From contig CAKZKT010000120.1 in the NCBI GenBank assembly GCA_937124585.1, forward strand, positions 1 to 35,975: a DNA stretch of 35,975 nucleotides, given 5' to 3'. Under the pieces are notes generated by a model, which was given only the letters and a program-made list of their open reading frames with translations, searched no databases and was not told the origin of the DNA. The first letter of the stretch is position 1. Each line of letters begins with the position of its first letter. Shown here piece by piece: positions 23,117 to 32,979 of this stretch. The position numbers and the translations under genes are program-made. This stretch comes from an uncultured Anaerolineae bacterium (lineage in GTDB: Bacteria > Chloroflexota > Anaerolineae > CG2-30-64-16).

Positions 23117-23179
23117 GCTGAATTCCTCCTGGCCGACCCAGGGCTGCCCTGCCGTCATGGGGGCTGCGCCCTGTTCGGC

Positions 23180-23953
23180 TCACAAAACAGTCAAGATCTC
23201 CGGGCCGTCTTCGGTGATGGCAATCGAATGCTCGAAATGAGCGCAACGCTTGCCATCCAATGTCACAACGGTCCAACCATCTGCCAAAATCCGGGTGCGC
23301 CAGTTGCCCACATTGACCATCGGCTCGATGGCCAGCGTCATGCCCGGCTGCAACATCGGGCTTGTGCGCCGGGCGCCGGGCGCCACGTAGTTGAGCACCT
23401 GCGGCTCCTCATGCATATTGCGGCCCACGCCGTGGCCGGTATACTCCCGCACCACAGCAAAACCGCGCTGCGCCACATACGCCTCGATGGCGGCCGAGAT
23501 GTCCACCACCCGATTGCCCGGCCGCGCCTGGGCGATGCCCGCCCACAGGGAGCCTTCGGTCGCTTCGAGCAGGCGTCGGCTGACATCATCTATCGCGCCG
23601 ACCGGGTAGGTCCAGGCCGCGTCGCCTACCCAGCCGTGATAGGTGGCCCCGACATCTATGCTGATGATGTCGCCCGGCTCCAGCCACCGCTGATCGCTCG
23701 GAATGCCATGCACCAGCACCTCATTGATCGAGGTGCAGATGCTGGCCGGAAAATCGTTCTTGCCGGTGTGCGGATACCCCAAAAACGTGGGGATCGCACC
23801 GTGGCGACGGATGATCTCATCGGCCCGGGCGTTCAGCGCCGCTGTCGTCACGCCGGGCCGGATCATCTCGCGCAGGGCCTCGTGCACTCGGGCAACGATC
23901 CGTCCCGCCTCTCGCATTTCGGCGAGATCGGCTTTCGACTTGAGCAAGATCAT
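23180..23953 (-). CDS. map: methionine aminopeptidase type I
   Basis: MetAP removes the initiator methionine from nascent proteins. The 257-residue pita-bread fold protein has the metal ligands in ISIDVGATYHGWVGDAAWTY, TGHGVGRNMHEEPQVLNY and LAIEPMVNVG. ATG 23953 is chosen because MILLKSKADLAEMREAGRI is the family start. The gene lies 13 bases after adk. Confidence 0.95.
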   Translation of the reverse strand: MILLKSKADLAEMREAGRIVARVHEALREMIRPGVTTAALNARADEIIRRHGAIPTFLGYPHTGKNDFPASICTSINEVLVHGIPSDQRWLEPGDIISIDVGATYHGWVGDAAWTYPVGAIDDVSRRLLEATEGSLWAGIAQARPGNRVVDISAAIEAYVAQRGFAVVREYTGHGVGRNMHEEPQVLNYVAPGARRTSPMLQPGMTLAIEPMVNVGNWRTRILADGWTVVTLDGKRCAHFEHSIAITEDGPEILTVL

Positions 23954-23966
23954 CCGCAGCGCACCG

Positions 23967-24644
23967 TCACGCCAGCGCCGCCACGGCCGCACGCAGGTCG
24001 GCCTGCACCACTTCGATCGGCCGATCGCCGTCCACCGGCTTGAGGACGCCGTGCGCGAAATAGTAGCCCACCAGGGGCGCGGTCTGCTTGTAGTAGACAA
24101 ACAGCCGATTGCGGACGGTCTCCGGGTCGTCGTCGGCCCGGCGATAGAGCTCGCCGCCGCATTTGTCGCAGCGCGTCGGGTCGCCGGCCGGCGGATTGAA
24201 CTCCAGATGATACATCGCCTGGCAATTGCGACACACGCGACGGCCGGCCAGCCGATTGATCACCGCCTCGTCGCTGACTTCCAGCACAGGCGCCAGCCGC
24301 ACCCGCAGGTCGCGCTCGCGCAGCGCGGCATCGAGCGCGGCCGCCTGCGCCAGGGTGCGCGGAAAGCCGTCCAACACTGCGCCGGCCGCGCAATCGGGCT
24401 GGGCCAGCCGATCCATCACCATATTAATCGTCACATCGTCGGGCACCAGCGCGCCCTTGTCCATGTACTGCCTGGCCAACAGGCCCAACGGCGTCTGATT
24501 CTTCAGATTCTCCCGAAAGATGTCACCGGAAGAAACCTGCGGAATACCCAGCGCCTCGCAGAGCAGCCGGGCCTGCGTCCCCTTGCCGGCGCCCGGCGCG
24601 CCCATCATGACGATGAACAGCGGTTCCTTGAACGACGTCGTCAA
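23967..24644 (-). CDS. adk: adenylate kinase, zinc-binding lid form
   Basis: Adk interconverts ATP, AMP and ADP. The P-loop GAPGAGKGTQ is at residues 15-24. The lid has CRNC and, later, CDKC, a Gram-positive-type zinc knuckle. DGFPRT and the AMP-binding SSGDIFREN are present. The 225 residues start at TTG 24644, which has GGAGG seven bases upstream and no nearer ATG. secY precedes it. Confidence 0.95.
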   Translation of the reverse strand: MTTSFKEPLFIVMMGAPGAGKGTQARLLCEALGIPQVSSGDIFRENLKNQTPLGLLARQYMDKGALVPDDVTINMVMDRLAQPDCAAGAVLDGFPRTLAQAAALDAALRERDLRVRLAPVLEVSDEAVINRLAGRRVCRNCQAMYHLEFNPPAGDPTRCDKCGGELYRRADDDPETVRNRLFVYYKQTAPLVGYYFAHGVLKPVDGDRPIEVVQADLRAAVAALA

Positions 24645-24658
24645 TCCCGGTCCTCCCG

Positions 24659-26005
24659 CTATGACATCTTGCGGATGAAGCCCTCATAGTGGCGCATCAA
24701 TAGCTGCGCTTCGAGTTGCTTCATCGTGTCGAGCACCACGCCCACCACGATCAGCAGGCCCGTGCTGGAGATCAGCAGGGTGCTGGTCGAGGCGCGCGAA
24801 GCCGCTGCGCTGCCGAAGCCTAGGTGAACCAGCCACGGCAAGATGGCAACGAAACCCAGGAAAAGCGCGCCCACCAGCGTGATCCGGGTCATCACCCGGT
24901 TCAAATACTTCTCGGTGTTCGGCCCAGGCCGAATGCCGGGGATGAAACCGCCCTGTTTCTGCAATGTATCCGGCAGGTTCTGTTGGCGGAACACCACGTC
25001 GGTGTAGAAGTATGTGAACGCGATGACCAGCAAGAAATACAGAACCCAATACCAGTTGTACTGCGGGCTGAACACACGGTTGATGAAACCCGCCACCGCT
25101 GCCACCCAGGACACTTCCGAGTTCACGAAATAGCTGGCAATCGTGCTCGGAAAGATCAGAAAACTGGAAGCAAAGATCAACGGAATCATGCCGGCCGAGT
25201 TAACGCGCATAGGCACATGCGTGCTCTGGCCGCCGACCACCACCAGGCGGTTGCCGCGCACCGCGCGCACGCGCTTGCCGTATTGCACCGGGATGCGCCG
25301 TTGGCCCTCCTGCACGACGACGATCAGCGCCACAGTGAAGATCGTCACCAGGGCGAACACCACCAGCTCGGCAAAGCCGCCCTGAATCGCCGTCCGCTGG
25401 ACGTTCTGCGGCATGGCCGCGATGATCCCACCGAAGATGATGATCGAGACACCGTTGCCGATCCCCTCTTCAGTGATGATCTGGCCGAGCCACATCGCCA
25501 GCATCGTCCCGGCGGTCAACGTCACGATGATCGAGATCGTCGTCAGCGGCGCCGTGGCAAAGCCGAACTCGGCCAGGATGCCCGCCCCACCGACCGAAAG
25601 CGGCTGGGCCAGCAGCGATGACTGGCCAAAGGCCTGCAGCGCGGCCAACGGGATCGTCAGGTACACAGTGTACTGGTTAAGTTTCCGACGACCGGCATCC
25701 CCCTCCTTCATCAGCGCCTCCAGCTGCGGGATGATCGGCTGCAACAATTGCAGAATGATGGAGGCAGTGATGTAGGGGTACACGCCCATGGCCATCACCG
25801 AGAAGTTCTGCAGCGCGCCGCCCGAAAGCAGATTCAGCATGCCCAGCAGCGCGTTGGACTCGAAGACCTGCCTGAGCGCGATCCGGTCTACGCCGGGCAC
25901 CGGCACATGCGAGATGAACCGGTAGATCACCAGGATGCCGAGCGTGATCAGCAGCTTGCGCCGCAGATCCGGCAACCTGAACGCATTGCGAACGGCATCG
26001 AGCAT
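24659..26005 (-). CDS. secY: protein translocase channel subunit SecY
   Basis: SecY forms the pore of the Sec translocon. The 448-residue protein has ten hydrophobic segments, [17 protein letters not shown] near the start and [20 protein letters not shown] in the cytoplasmic loop. ATG 26005 is chosen over the TTG at 26011 because AGGAG is nine bases from the ATG. The rplO-secY spacer has a hairpin, CGGGGCG (26021-26027) with CGCCCCG (26045-26051), which could tune secY relative to the ribosomal genes. Confidence 0.96.
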   Translation of the reverse strand: MLDAVRNAFRLPDLRRKLLITLGILVIYRFISHVPVPGVDRIALRQVFESNALLGMLNLLSGGALQNFSVMAMGVYPYITASIILQLLQPIIPQLEALMKEGDAGRRKLNQYTVYLTIPLAALQAFGQSSLLAQPLSVGGAGILAEFGFATAPLTTISIIVTLTAGTMLAMWLGQIITEEGIGNGVSIIIFGGIIAAMPQNVQRTAIQGGFAELVVFALVTIFTVALIVVVQEGQRRIPVQYGKRVRAVRGNRLVVVGGQSTHVPMRVNSAGMIPLIFASSFLIFPSTIASYFVNSEVSWVAAVAGFINRVFSPQYNWYWVLYFLLVIAFTYFYTDVVFRQQNLPDTLQKQGGFIPGIRPGPNTEKYLNRVMTRITLVGALFLGFVAILPWLVHLGFGSAAASRASTSTLLISSTGLLIVVGVVLDTMKQLEAQLLMRHYEGFIRKMS

Positions 26006-26059
26006 GTTCAAGCTCTCCTGCGGGGCGAGGGAATCAAAACACCCCGCCCCGATTGTGCC

Positions 26060-26509
26060 CTAAAAGGCCAGCTCTTCGACGGTTCCACCGGCCGCCAGGA
26101 TCTTGGCGCGAGCGGTGGCCGAGAATTTGTGCGCCTTTACCGTAAGCGCGCGGTCGAGGGCGCCATCACCGAGCACCTTGACCGGTTTGGCAAACGAGCG
26201 GATCAGGCCGACCGCCAGCATCAGTTCGGGGGTCACCTCGGTGCCCGGCTCGAAGCCGTTCAACGCGCCGACGTTCACCGGTTCGTATTCGATCCGCCAG
26301 ATGTTGGTGAAGCCGCCCAGGCCCGGCAGCCGACGCACCAGCGGCAATTGCCCGCCCTCGAAATAAGGACGCTTGGTGCCGCCAGAGCGGGCCCGTTGAC
26401 CCTTTTGGCCGCGGCCGGCCGTCTTGCCGCGGCCGGCAGAGATGCCGCGACCGGCCCGCGTCGGTTTCTTGTGAGCGCCCTCAGCGGGCCAGAGTTCGTT
26501 CAACTTCAT
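26060..26509 (-). CDS. rplO: ribosomal protein L15
   Basis: L15 is a late-assembly protein of the large subunit. [20 protein letters not shown] with Gly-rich [18 protein letters not shown] and a folded part ([20 protein letters not shown]) are standard. It has 149 residues. rpmD lies 54 bases upstream. Confidence 0.96.
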   Translation of the reverse strand: MKLNELWPAEGAHKKPTRAGRGISAGRGKTAGRGQKGQRARSGGTKRPYFEGGQLPLVRRLPGLGGFTNIWRIEYEPVNVGALNGFEPGTEVTPELMLAVGLIRSFAKPVKVLGDGALDRALTVKAHKFSATARAKILAAGGTVEELAF

Positions 26510-26563
26510 GATTCCTCCACAGATAGGCGAAGGGCCGCCGACGAAACCTGCTTCGTTCGCCGG

Positions 26564-26761
26564 TCATTCGCTCACTTCTGTCACCGTGACCAGGTGGCGC
26601 ACTTTGTGGATCATGCCCCGAATGGCCGGGGTATCCGGGTGCTCCACGGTCTGGCCGAGCCGGGTGAAGCCCAGCCGGCGAATGGTGTCTTTCTGATCCG
26701 CCTTCACGCCGATAAAGCTGGTGCGATAGGTCACGCGCAGCTTTTTCACTTCATTCGCCAT
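26564..26761 (-). CDS. rpmD: ribosomal protein L30
   Basis: L30 is a 65-residue large-subunit protein. [20 protein letters not shown] and [20 protein letters not shown] match the family. Its ATG lies inside the last codons of rpsE, an 11-base overlap that suggests coupled translation. Confidence 0.94.
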   Translation of the reverse strand: MANEVKKLRVTYRTSFIGVKADQKDTIRRLGFTRLGQTVEHPDTPAIRGMIHKVRHLVTVTEVSE

Positions 26762-27344
26762 TGGGCCCTCCTTGCCCGCCGCGCAACCAGAAGGGAGTCA
26801 CTGCTTCGAGCGACTTGCCGCGGCGTCGGGCTTCCTCCTCCGGGCTCTTGAGCGATTCGAGCGCTTTGAAGGTGGCGGCGACGACGTTGAGCATGTTGGC
26901 ACTCCCCTGCGATTTGGTCAGGATGTCGCGAATGCCGGCCGCTTCGAGCACGGCGCGCACGCCGCCGCCGGCGATGACGCCGGTGCCGGGCGACGCCGGC
27001 CGCAGCAGCACACGGGCCGCGCTGGCATTGCCGATGACCGGGTGCGGGATGGTCGTGCCGACCAGCGGGATCGGCCGCATGGCTCGGCGCGCCCGATCAG
27101 AGGCCTTGCGCACTGCATCCGGCACCTCGCGGGCCTTGCCCACGCCGAAGCCCACCTGGCCGTGATTATCGCCGACGACGACGACGGCGCGGAAGGCGAA
27201 CCGGCGGCCGCCCTTCAGCACTTTGGCTGTGCGAGCGATGTGCACAACCCGCTCATCGAGTTGTTCCTGTTCTTCTTCACGCTCGCGCGGCTTGCGCTGC
27301 TTTTCCTTGCTCTGCTCGCGCTCTTTCTTCTCTTTGCCTGGCAT
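26751..27344 (-). CDS. rpsE: ribosomal protein S5
   Basis: S5 is a decoding-fidelity protein of the small subunit. A charged Lys/Glu-rich N-terminal extension of about 30 residues ([17 protein letters not shown]) leads into [20 protein letters not shown] and [20 protein letters not shown]. At 197 residues it is longer than the usual 165-170 because of this extension and the C-terminal tail. The stop overlaps rpmD. Confidence 0.95.
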   Translation of the reverse strand: MPGKEKKEREQSKEKQRKPREREEEQEQLDERVVHIARTAKVLKGGRRFAFRAVVVVGDNHGQVGFGVGKAREVPDAVRKASDRARRAMRPIPLVGTTIPHPVIGNASAARVLLRPASPGTGVIAGGGVRAVLEAAGIRDILTKSQGSANMLNVVAATFKALESLKSPEEEARRRGKSLEAVTPFWLRGGQGGPNGE

Positions 27345-27352
27345 CTGTCCTC

Positions 27353-27718
27353 CTAGAACTCCAGTCCCGCCTCGCGTGCGCCGTCGGCCAACGCTTTGAC
27401 GCGGCCGTGGTAGGGGTAACCGCCTCGATCAAAGACGACCATCTTGAGTCCCTTTGCCAGGGCGCGCTCGGCCACCAGCTTCCCCACGCGCGCCGCCTCT
27501 TGGGACTTCGTCAGACCATCCAGTTTCCCGCGCAGTTCGGGATCCAAGGTCGACGCCGAGACCAATGTATGGCCCAGATCGTCGTCAATCACCTGCGCAT
27601 AAATGTGCTGCAGGCTACGAAACACGTTCAAACGAGGGCGCTGCGATGTCCCGTGAATGCGCTTGCGGATGCGCTCATGTCGGCGATCGCGAGCTTCTCG
27701 GCTTGTATCTTTGGCCAT
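27353..27718 (-). CDS. rplR: ribosomal protein L18
   Basis: L18 binds 5S r[23 protein letters not shown] and [20 protein letters not shown] are diagnostic. ATG 27718 ([18 protein letters not shown]) has AGGAGG ten bases upstream; an in-frame ATG at 27778 would include the intergenic spacer. It has 121 residues. The 121-base spacer from rplF holds two hairpins, CTTGCC with GGCAAG and CCCCGC with GCGGGG. Confidence 0.95.
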   Translation of the reverse strand: MAKDTSREARDRRHERIRKRIHGTSQRPRLNVFRSLQHIYAQVIDDDLGHTLVSASTLDPELRGKLDGLTKSQEAARVGKLVAERALAKGLKMVVFDRGGYPYHGRVKALADGAREAGLEF

Positions 27719-27839
27719 TGACTGTGATCCTCCTAACCGGTTGGGGGGCTTGCCCCCGGGCAAGATCAGGCAGCCCACAAGCCACCCGTCACCCCAACTC
27801 GGAGATATCCCCGCGCTGGCTCACCGGCGGGGAAACCAA

Positions 27840-28415
27840 TTACTTCTTCGCGCCCTTACCGCCCTTGCCGCCGACCTTGCCGCTCTTGCCGGCCTTCTGG
27901 CGGACGACCTCGCCCTGATAGCGCACACCTTTGCCCTTGTAGGGTTCCGGCGGCCGCAGTTCCCGGATCTGCGCGGCCATGGCCCCGACCTGCTGCTTGT
28001 CAATGCCGCTGATCGTGATCTGGCGGCCGGTCTTGTCCACCTCGAAGGTGATGCCGGCGGGCGGGATGATCTCCACGGGGTGAGAGTAGCCCACCAGCAC
28101 GACCAGGTTTTTGCCCAACATGGCCGCGCGATAGCCGACCCCCTCGATGTCGAGCGTGCGCTTGAAGCCGCTGCTGACGCCGATCACCATGTTGTTCAGC
28201 AAGGCGCGCGTCAGCCCGTGCAGCGCGCGGTGACGATCGGCATCGCTCGGCCGCGACACGCGCAATTCACTGCCGACCTGCTCGACGCGAATGTCGGCGG
28301 GAAACTGCTGCACCAGTTGCCCCTTCGGCCCTTTGACGGTAATCGCATTGCCCGGGTCAATCGCCACACTGACGCCCTTGGGCAGCGGAACAGGCATTTT
28401 TCCTATACGAGACAC
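27840..28415 (-). CDS. rplF: ribosomal protein L6
   Basis: L6 lies near the GTPase centre of the large subunit. The start GTG 28415 (MSRIGKMPVPLPKGV reading) has GGAGG six bases upstream, so the longer in-frame ATG at 28475, which lies in a repeat, is rejected. GVGYRAAMLGKNLVVLVGYS and RPPEPYKGKGVRYQGEVV are typical. A Lys/Gly-rich tail (GKSGKVGGKGGKGAKK) extends it to 191 residues. Confidence 0.95.
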   Translation of the reverse strand: MSRIGKMPVPLPKGVSVAIDPGNAITVKGPKGQLVQQFPADIRVEQVGSELRVSRPSDADRHRALHGLTRALLNNMVIGVSSGFKRTLDIEGVGYRAAMLGKNLVVLVGYSHPVEIIPPAGITFEVDKTGRQITISGIDKQQVGAMAAQIRELRPPEPYKGKGVRYQGEVVRQKAGKSGKVGGKGGKGAKK

Positions 28416-28417
28416 TC

Positions 28418-28479
28418 TCAACCTCCTGCCAGATACTGGATGCTGTCCGATCACCGGCTTCCAGCTTCCAGCCACCGGC
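28418..28479 (-). repeat. heptad-word element between rpsH and rplF
   Basis: From the rpsH stop, units GCCGGTG, GCTGGAA, GCTGGAA and GCCGGTG follow with period seven on the minus strand. Words of the opposite sense (GCATCCA, GTATCTG) come next and the rplF ribosome binding site after that. The first word overlaps the stop codon as GGTGAGCC. Confidence 0.75.
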
Positions 28480-28875
28480 TCACCAGATATAGCAGAGCAC
28501 CTCGCCGCCGAGGCCGAGCCGGCGCGCCTTCTGGCCGGTCATGATGCCCTGCGGCGTGCTCAGCACGGCGACGCCCAGCCCACTCAGCACCCAGGGGATC
28601 TCGCTGCGCTTCACATAGACCCGGCGTCCGGGCTTGCTGACGCGCAACAGGCCCGTGATGACGGACTTGCGATCCCGATCGTATTTCAAGACGATACGCA
28701 GTTGCGGCTGCGGCACATCCTTGGTCACCTCGAAATCCTTGATGAAGCCCTCTTCTTTCAGGATGCGCGCCAGGGCAATCTTCACCTTGGAGCCAGGGAT
28801 CACCACCTGCTTCTGACGCACCATGAAAGCGTTGCGGATGCGCGTCAGCATGTCGGCAATTGGATCGTTGATCAT
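28480..28875 (-). CDS. rpsH: ribosomal protein S8
   Basis: S8 binds the central domain of 16S rRNA and in E. coli represses the spc operon. [20 protein letters not shown] is the canonical start and fixes ATG 28875; [20 protein letters not shown] is the end motif. It has 131 residues. The 78 bases between rpsZ and rpsH hold no gene. Confidence 0.96.
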   Translation of the reverse strand: MINDPIADMLTRIRNAFMVRQKQVVIPGSKVKIALARILKEEGFIKDFEVTKDVPQPQLRIVLKYDRDRKSVITGLLRVSKPGRRVYVKRSEIPWVLSGLGVAVLSTPQGIMTGQKARRLGLGGEVLCYIW

Positions 28876-28953
28876 TCTTCTATCGCTCCTCAACAGACCG
28901 CCAGTCAGCCTCCCGATCGGCACGCTCTTGGCGGCCCTGGCGAGACTGGTCCT

Positions 28954-29136
28954 CTACCAGCTCGCTTTCACCACGCCGGGCAAATTGCCGCGCAGAGCCT
29001 GGTCGCGGAAGCAGATGCGGCACAGATCGAAGCGACGCATGTATCCGCGCGGCCGGCCGCAGATCCTGCACCGGTTGCGCACGCGCACCGCGTATTTCCG
29101 CCGCTGCTCACGAATTGGCATACATGTCTTGGCCAC
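28954..29136 (-). CDS. rpsZ: ribosomal protein S14, type Z (zinc)
   Basis: This is the short 60-residue zinc-binding S14: [20 protein letters not shown] carries the four cysteines and LPGVVKASW is the universal end. The start is GTG with GGAGG six bases upstream. It lies between rplE and rpsH, the usual place. Confidence 0.96.
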   Translation of the reverse strand: MAKTCMPIREQRRKYAVRVRNRCRICGRPRGYMRRFDLCRICFRDQALRGNLPGVVKASW

Positions 29137-29169
29137 TGATTTCCTCCAATCGTTCGCCTGACTTGCGCC

Positions 29170-29715
29170 CTACTTGCGGAACGGCATGCCCAGCAAGGCC
29201 AACAAGCGGCGGCCCTCTTCGTCGGTTTTGGCCGTCGTGACTACGGTCACTGCCATCCCGCGCACCTTGTCAATTTTGTCGTAGTTGATTTCCGGCCAGA
29301 TCAGCTGTTCGCGCAGGCCCAGGCTGTAGTTGCCGCGACCGTCGAACGAATCGGGCGACACGCCGCGGAAATCGCGCAGCCGCGGCAAAGCGATGTTCAT
29401 CAGCCGATCCAGGAAGCTCCACATGCGTTCGCTGCGCAGCGTCACCGTCACGCCGATGGTGTTGCCCTCGCGCAACTTAAACGCCGCAATGGAACGCTTC
29501 GCCTTCGTGAAAACCGGCTTCTGGCCGGTGATCGTGGCCAGGTCGTTGGCGGCGGCATCCAATGCCTTTGCGTTCTGCAGCGCCTCGCCCATCCCGATGT
29601 TCAGGACGACTTTCTCGATGCGCGGCACTTGCATGATGTTCTTGTAGCCGAACTCCTTCTGCAGGGCCGGCACAACTTCTTTACGATACCGTTCCAGCAA
29701 TCTCGGTACTGCCAT
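29170..29715 (-). CDS. rplE: ribosomal protein L5
   Basis: L5 binds 5S rRNA and contacts the P-site t[43 protein letters not shown] and [20 protein letters not shown] are diagnostic. ATG 29715 with GGGAG nine bases upstream gives 181 residues; the longer in-frame start at 29775 would run into a repeat element. Confidence 0.96.
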   Translation of the reverse strand: MAVPRLLERYRKEVVPALQKEFGYKNIMQVPRIEKVVLNIGMGEALQNAKALDAAANDLATITGQKPVFTKAKRSIAAFKLREGNTIGVTVTLRSERMWSFLDRLMNIALPRLRDFRGVSPDSFDGRGNYSLGLREQLIWPEINYDKIDKVRGMAVTVVTTAKTDEEGRRLLALLGMPFRK

Positions 29716-29767
29716 GGCTATTTGCTCCCGTCCGTGTACAGGGTCGCCACTGCGCCCTGAGCGGAGG

Positions 29768-29868
29768 AGTAACATGAAACGTGATCCGTGAACCGCAACG
29801 CATCGCGTGCGCCGCCTCGCCGGCAGCGTCGCCCCGCGCCCGACGTTTCACGTGCGACGTCTCACGCC
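29768..29868 (-). repeat. inverted heptad-word element between rplX and rplE
   Basis: On the minus strand the words GTGAGGC, GTGAGAC, GTCGCAC, GTGAAAC, GTCGGGC follow the rplX stop with a period of exactly seven. A GC-rich centre comes next, then words in the opposite sense, TTCACGG, ATCACGT, TTCATGT. The arms share CGTGAAACGT and its complement. The first unit contains the rplX TGA. Confidence 0.85.
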
Positions 29869-30228
29869 TCACTCGTCAATAGATTCGCCGCACTGCTTGC
29901 ACATGCGGGTGCGGCTGCCGTCGGCGTGCACCTTGTGCGCCACGCGCGTGGGCTTGCCACAACGCGGGCACACCAGCATCACATTGGACACATGAATCGG
30001 CGCTTCTCGCTCGATGATGCCAAACTGCGTGCGCACATCGCCGGTGCGGCGCTGATGCTTTTTCACCATGTTGACGCCGGCCACGAGCACGCGATCGCCC
30101 TGGGGGTTGCGCTCGCCGGCCCGGCGGCCCTTGCCCCATTTGGCACGGATCACGCGATGCACCTCGCCCTGAGCGCCCCGATCGTCGCCCGCAATGACCA
30201 TCACCTTATCGCCCTTGCGGATATCCAT
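29869..30228 (-). CDS. rplX: ribosomal protein L24, zinc-ribbon form
   Basis: L24 initiates 50S assembly. The KOW motif region ([20 protein letters not shown]) is at the N-terminus, then [19 protein letters not shown] and CKQCGE, four cysteines that can bind zinc. It has 119 residues. GAGGTGGT precedes the ATG, and rplN lies 12 bases upstream. Confidence 0.96.
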   Translation of the reverse strand: MDIRKGDKVMVIAGDDRGAQGEVHRVIRAKWGKGRRAGERNPQGDRVLVAGVNMVKKHQRRTGDVRTQFGIIEREAPIHVSNVMLVCPRCGKPTRVAHKVHADGSRTRMCKQCGESIDE

Positions 30229-30240
30229 ATCACCACCTCA

Positions 30241-30609
30241 TCACAGCACTTCAGGGGCCAGCGAGACGATGCGCATGAAACCGCGATCGCGCAGTTCGCG
30301 CGCCACCGGCCCGAAGATGCGCGTGCCGCGCGGCGCCCGTCCCTGATCAATGATCACGGCGGCATTATCGTCGAACCGGATGTGCGAACCATCCGGCCGG
30401 GCCTGGGGATAGGTCGTGCGCACCACGACCGCGCGCACGATCTCGCCCTCTTTCACTGCGCCGTTGGGCGCGGCTTGCTTCACCGTGGCGATGATCACAT
30501 CGCCCAAGTGCGCGTAGCGCCGAGTCGAGCCGCCCATCACACGGATGCAGAGGATCTCCTTGGCCCCTGTGTTGTCGGCGACCTTGAGTCTGCTTTCCTG
30601 CTGAATCAT
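30241..30609 (-). CDS. rplN: ribosomal protein L14
   Basis: L14 lies at the intersubunit face of the 50[32 protein letters not shown] and [20 protein letters not shown] are diagnostic of the 122-residue family. rpsQ precedes it by 19 bases. Confidence 0.97.
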   Translation of the reverse strand: MIQQESRLKVADNTGAKEILCIRVMGGSTRRYAHLGDVIIATVKQAAPNGAVKEGEIVRAVVVRTTYPQARPDGSHIRFDDNAAVIIDQGRAPRGTRIFGPVARELRDRGFMRIVSLAPEVL

Positions 30610-30628
30610 CGCTTCACCTCTACCCGGC

Positions 30629-30913
30629 CTACAACTCGGCCTGCAACGGCGTCGTATCTACCTGCGTGCCGCGCTGGAGGATCGCCTCAACCCGCCAGTG
30701 CTTCTCTTTGCTGTAGGGCCGCGACTCGACGATGCGCACCTGATCTCCGGGCTGGCAGGCGTTGGTCTCATCGTGCGCTTTATAGCGCTTGCTCACCCGA
30801 ATCACTTTGCCGTAGAGCGGGTGCCGGCGCGTGCGGCGCACGACCACAACCACGGTCTTGTCCATCTTGTTGCTGACCACCTGGCCGATCAGCCGTTTGC
30901 GTTGCGCTTCCAT
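30629..30913 (-). CDS. rpsQ: ribosomal protein S17
   Basis: S17 is an early 16S-binding OB-fold protein. [20 protein letters not shown] and [20 protein letters not shown] are typical of the family; 94 residues. ATG 30913 has GGAGG seven bases upstream; the GTG at 30919 lies too close to the GGAGG. Confidence 0.95.
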   Translation of the reverse strand: MEAQRKRLIGQVVSNKMDKTVVVVVRRTRRHPLYGKVIRVSKRYKAHDETNACQPGDQVRIVESRPYSKEKHWRVEAILQRGTQVDTTPLQAEL

Positions 30914-30915
30914 CG

Positions 30916-31122
30916 TCACTCCTCCTGCGCCGCGGCCAGTTCGCGCTCGCGCAAGAGCGTGCGCAAGCGGGCAACTTCGCGCCGGACCTGGCCCAGCCGG
31001 GCCGTATTCTTCAACTGGCCGGTCGCATACTGGAAGCGCAGGTTGAACAGTTCCTGGTACGCTTCATCCAGATGCCGGCCGATTTCCACGTTCGTCAGGT
31101 TGCGGATATCACGCGGGCGCAT
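30916..31122 (-). CDS. rpmC: ribosomal protein L29
   Basis: L29 is a small helical protein at the tunnel exit. [20 protein letters not shown] and [20 protein letters not shown] are standard; 68 residues. Its ATG shares one base with the rplP stop (TGATG). Confidence 0.95.
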   Translation of the reverse strand: MRPRDIRNLTNVEIGRHLDEAYQELFNLRFQYATGQLKNTARLGQVRREVARLRTLLRERELAAAQEE

Positions 31123-31550
31123 CAGCTTCCCTCCCCGGCGCCGACCTCTCGGCGCACGAATTGCGTCGCGATCGGCAGTTTGTGCGAGGCCAGGCGCATG
31201 GCCGCTTTGGCCTCTGCTTCGGACACGCCGGCGACCTCAAACAGCATCAAGCCCGGCCGCACCACCGCAGCCCAGTATTCCACCGCGCCTTTGCCGCCGC
31301 CCATACGGGTCTCTGCCGGACGTTTGGTCACGGCATGATCGGGGAAGACGCGAATCCATAGCTTGCCGCCGCGACGCAGATAACGCACGATGGCGCGCCG
31401 CGCTGCCTCGATCTGGCGGCTGCTCAGCCAGGCCGACGCCAGGGCCTGCAGCCCATAATCGCCGAACGAGACCTGGTTGCCGCGGCTGGCCACACCTCGC
31501 CTGCGTCCACGATGGACTTTGCGATATTTCACGCGCTTTGGCATCAACAT
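31122..31550 (-). CDS. rplP: ribosomal protein L16
   Basis: L16 helps position A-site t[42 protein letters not shown] and [19 protein letters not shown] are diagnostic. ATG 31550 has AAGGAG nine bases upstream, giving 142 residues; ATG 31544 is also possible. Confidence 0.95.
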   Translation of the reverse strand: MLMPKRVKYRKVHRGRRRGVASRGNQVSFGDYGLQALASAWLSSRQIEAARRAIVRYLRRGGKLWIRVFPDHAVTKRPAETRMGGGKGAVEYWAAVVRPGLMLFEVAGVSEAEAKAAMRLASHKLPIATQFVRREVGAGEGS

Positions 31551-31579
31551 GCTTGATAACTCCTTGAGTCCCATAGTCC

Positions 31580-31680
31580 GGCAGTCTGCCGATCTGGAAG
31601 GCCGACCGTCGCCTACTCTGACAGCATCACGACGAATCGCTTCTCCGCTGACCCGACCACCCGACTATTCGACGATCTGA
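31580..31680 (-). repeat. octad-word element between rpsC and rplP
   Basis: On the minus strand the units GAGTAGTC, AGATCGTC, GAATAGTC, GGGTGGTC, GGGTCAGC follow with period eight. The first unit contains the rpsC TAG stop. Towards the rplP end, words with the opposite sense (GGACTATG) appear. GTCGAATAGTCG (31673-31662) recurs exactly in the rpsJ-rplC spacer. Confidence 0.85.
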
Positions 31681-32322
31681 CTACTCGGCGCCCGGCAGAA
31701 CTTCGCCCTTGTAGATCCACACCTTGATGCCGATGCGGCCGTAGGTGGTCAGCGCTTCGCTTTTGGCGTAATCAATCTCGGCGCGCAGCGTGTGCCGAGG
31801 CACCTGGCCCTCGCGCACGGTTTCGACGCGGGCCATTTCCGCGCCCGCCAGCCGGCCGCCGCAGCGGATCATGCAGCCTTTGGCGCCACTTTTCAGGGCG
31901 CGCAGGACGGCCTGTTTCATGGCCCGCTTGTGCGAAATGCGCCGCTCCAGCTGTTCGGCGATGCTCTCGGCCACCAGATAGGCATCCATCTCCGGATGCT
32001 CGATCTCGGCGATGTCGAGCTTCACCTTCTTGTTCGTCATCTGCTGCAGATCGTTGCGCAGCGCGTTCACCGTGGCGCCCCTGCGACCGATGATAACGCC
32101 CGGTTTCGCCGAATGCACCGTCACCCGCACCTGGTTGGGCGGAAAACGCTCGATTTCGACTTTGGAAATGGCTGCTTCCGGCAACGACTTCAGGACCAGG
32201 TTCCGGATGTTGCGATCCTCGTTGACGAGGTCCTTGTACTCGCTGCCCTCAGCAAACCAACGCGAGCGATGCTGCTCGATTGTTCCCAGACGAAAACCAA
32301 TGGGATGAACTTTTCGGCCCAA
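31681..32322 (-). CDS. rpsC: ribosomal protein S3
   Basis: S3 lines the mRNA entry channel of the 30[21 protein letters not shown], the KH motif [17 protein letters not shown] and [17 protein letters not shown] are typical of the 213-residue family. The start is TTG 32322, with GGAGG five bases upstream and conservation from the first codon. Confidence 0.96.
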   Translation of the reverse strand: MGRKVHPIGFRLGTIEQHRSRWFAEGSEYKDLVNEDRNIRNLVLKSLPEAAISKVEIERFPPNQVRVTVHSAKPGVIIGRRGATVNALRNDLQQMTNKKVKLDIAEIEHPEMDAYLVAESIAEQLERRISHKRAMKQAVLRALKSGAKGCMIRCGGRLAGAEMARVETVREGQVPRHTLRAEIDYAKSEALTTYGRIGIKVWIYKGEVLPGAE

Positions 32323-32335
32323 AGCAGCCTCCTGA

Positions 32336-32668
32336 CTAACGTTCCTCTAGCTCAACCGTGATGTGCGAAGAGCGACGGATGATCGGCTTGAACCGGCCGC
32401 GCGCGCCGAAGCGTCGCCACTTGCGCAACGGCGCAACATCGGCCGTGATCGCGGCGATGTACATGTCGCTGCGATTCAAGCCTTCGTTCTCATCGGCATT
32501 TGCCAGCGCCGATGCGATTGTCTTGGCCACCGGCTGGGCGGCCGCCTGCGGCATATGGCGCAGCAGCGCCAACGCCTGCTCGGCCTGCATGCCGCGCACC
32601 TGGTCAATCACCTGGCGCACTTTCTGAGGCGAGATGCCCACATACTTTGTCACTGCTCGTGTTGCCAT
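32336..32668 (-). CDS. rplV: ribosomal protein L22
   Basis: L22 reaches into the exit tunnel. [37 protein letters not shown] and [20 protein letters not shown] match the family; 110 residues. The gene lies between rpsS and rpsC with 15- and 13-base spacers. Confidence 0.96.
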   Translation of the reverse strand: MATRAVTKYVGISPQKVRQVIDQVRGMQAEQALALLRHMPQAAAQPVAKTIASALANADENEGLNRSDMYIAAITADVAPLRKWRRFGARGRFKPIIRRSSHITVELEER

Positions 32669-32683
32669 GCTCTCACCTCTCGT

Positions 32684-32965
32684 TTAGCGCGTCGAGCTTT
32701 TCTTCTCGCTGCGCACATGCCCGCGGAAGAAGCGGGTCGGCGCAAACTCGCCCAACTTATGGCCAACCATGTTCTCGGCAATGTAGATGGGAACATGGCG
32801 CCGGCCATCGTGCACGGCGATGGTATGGCCGACCATCTGCGGAAAGACGGTCGAAGCGCGCGACCAGGTCTTGATCACCTGCTTTTTGCCGGTGCGATTC
32901 ATCGCCTCGATCTTCTTCAACAATTTCGGCTGAACGTACGGCCCCTTCTTTAGAGATCGCGACAT
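32684..32965 (-). CDS. rpsS: ribosomal protein S19
   Basis: S19 is in the head of the 30[41 protein letters not shown] and [16 protein letters not shown] are diagnostic; 93 residues. rplB lies upstream. Confidence 0.97.
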   Translation of the reverse strand: MSRSLKKGPYVQPKLLKKIEAMNRTGKKQVIKTWSRASTVFPQMVGHTIAVHDGRRHVPIYIAENMVGHKLGEFAPTRFFRGHVRSEKKSSTR

Positions 32966-32979
32966 ACGTCATTCCCCCA

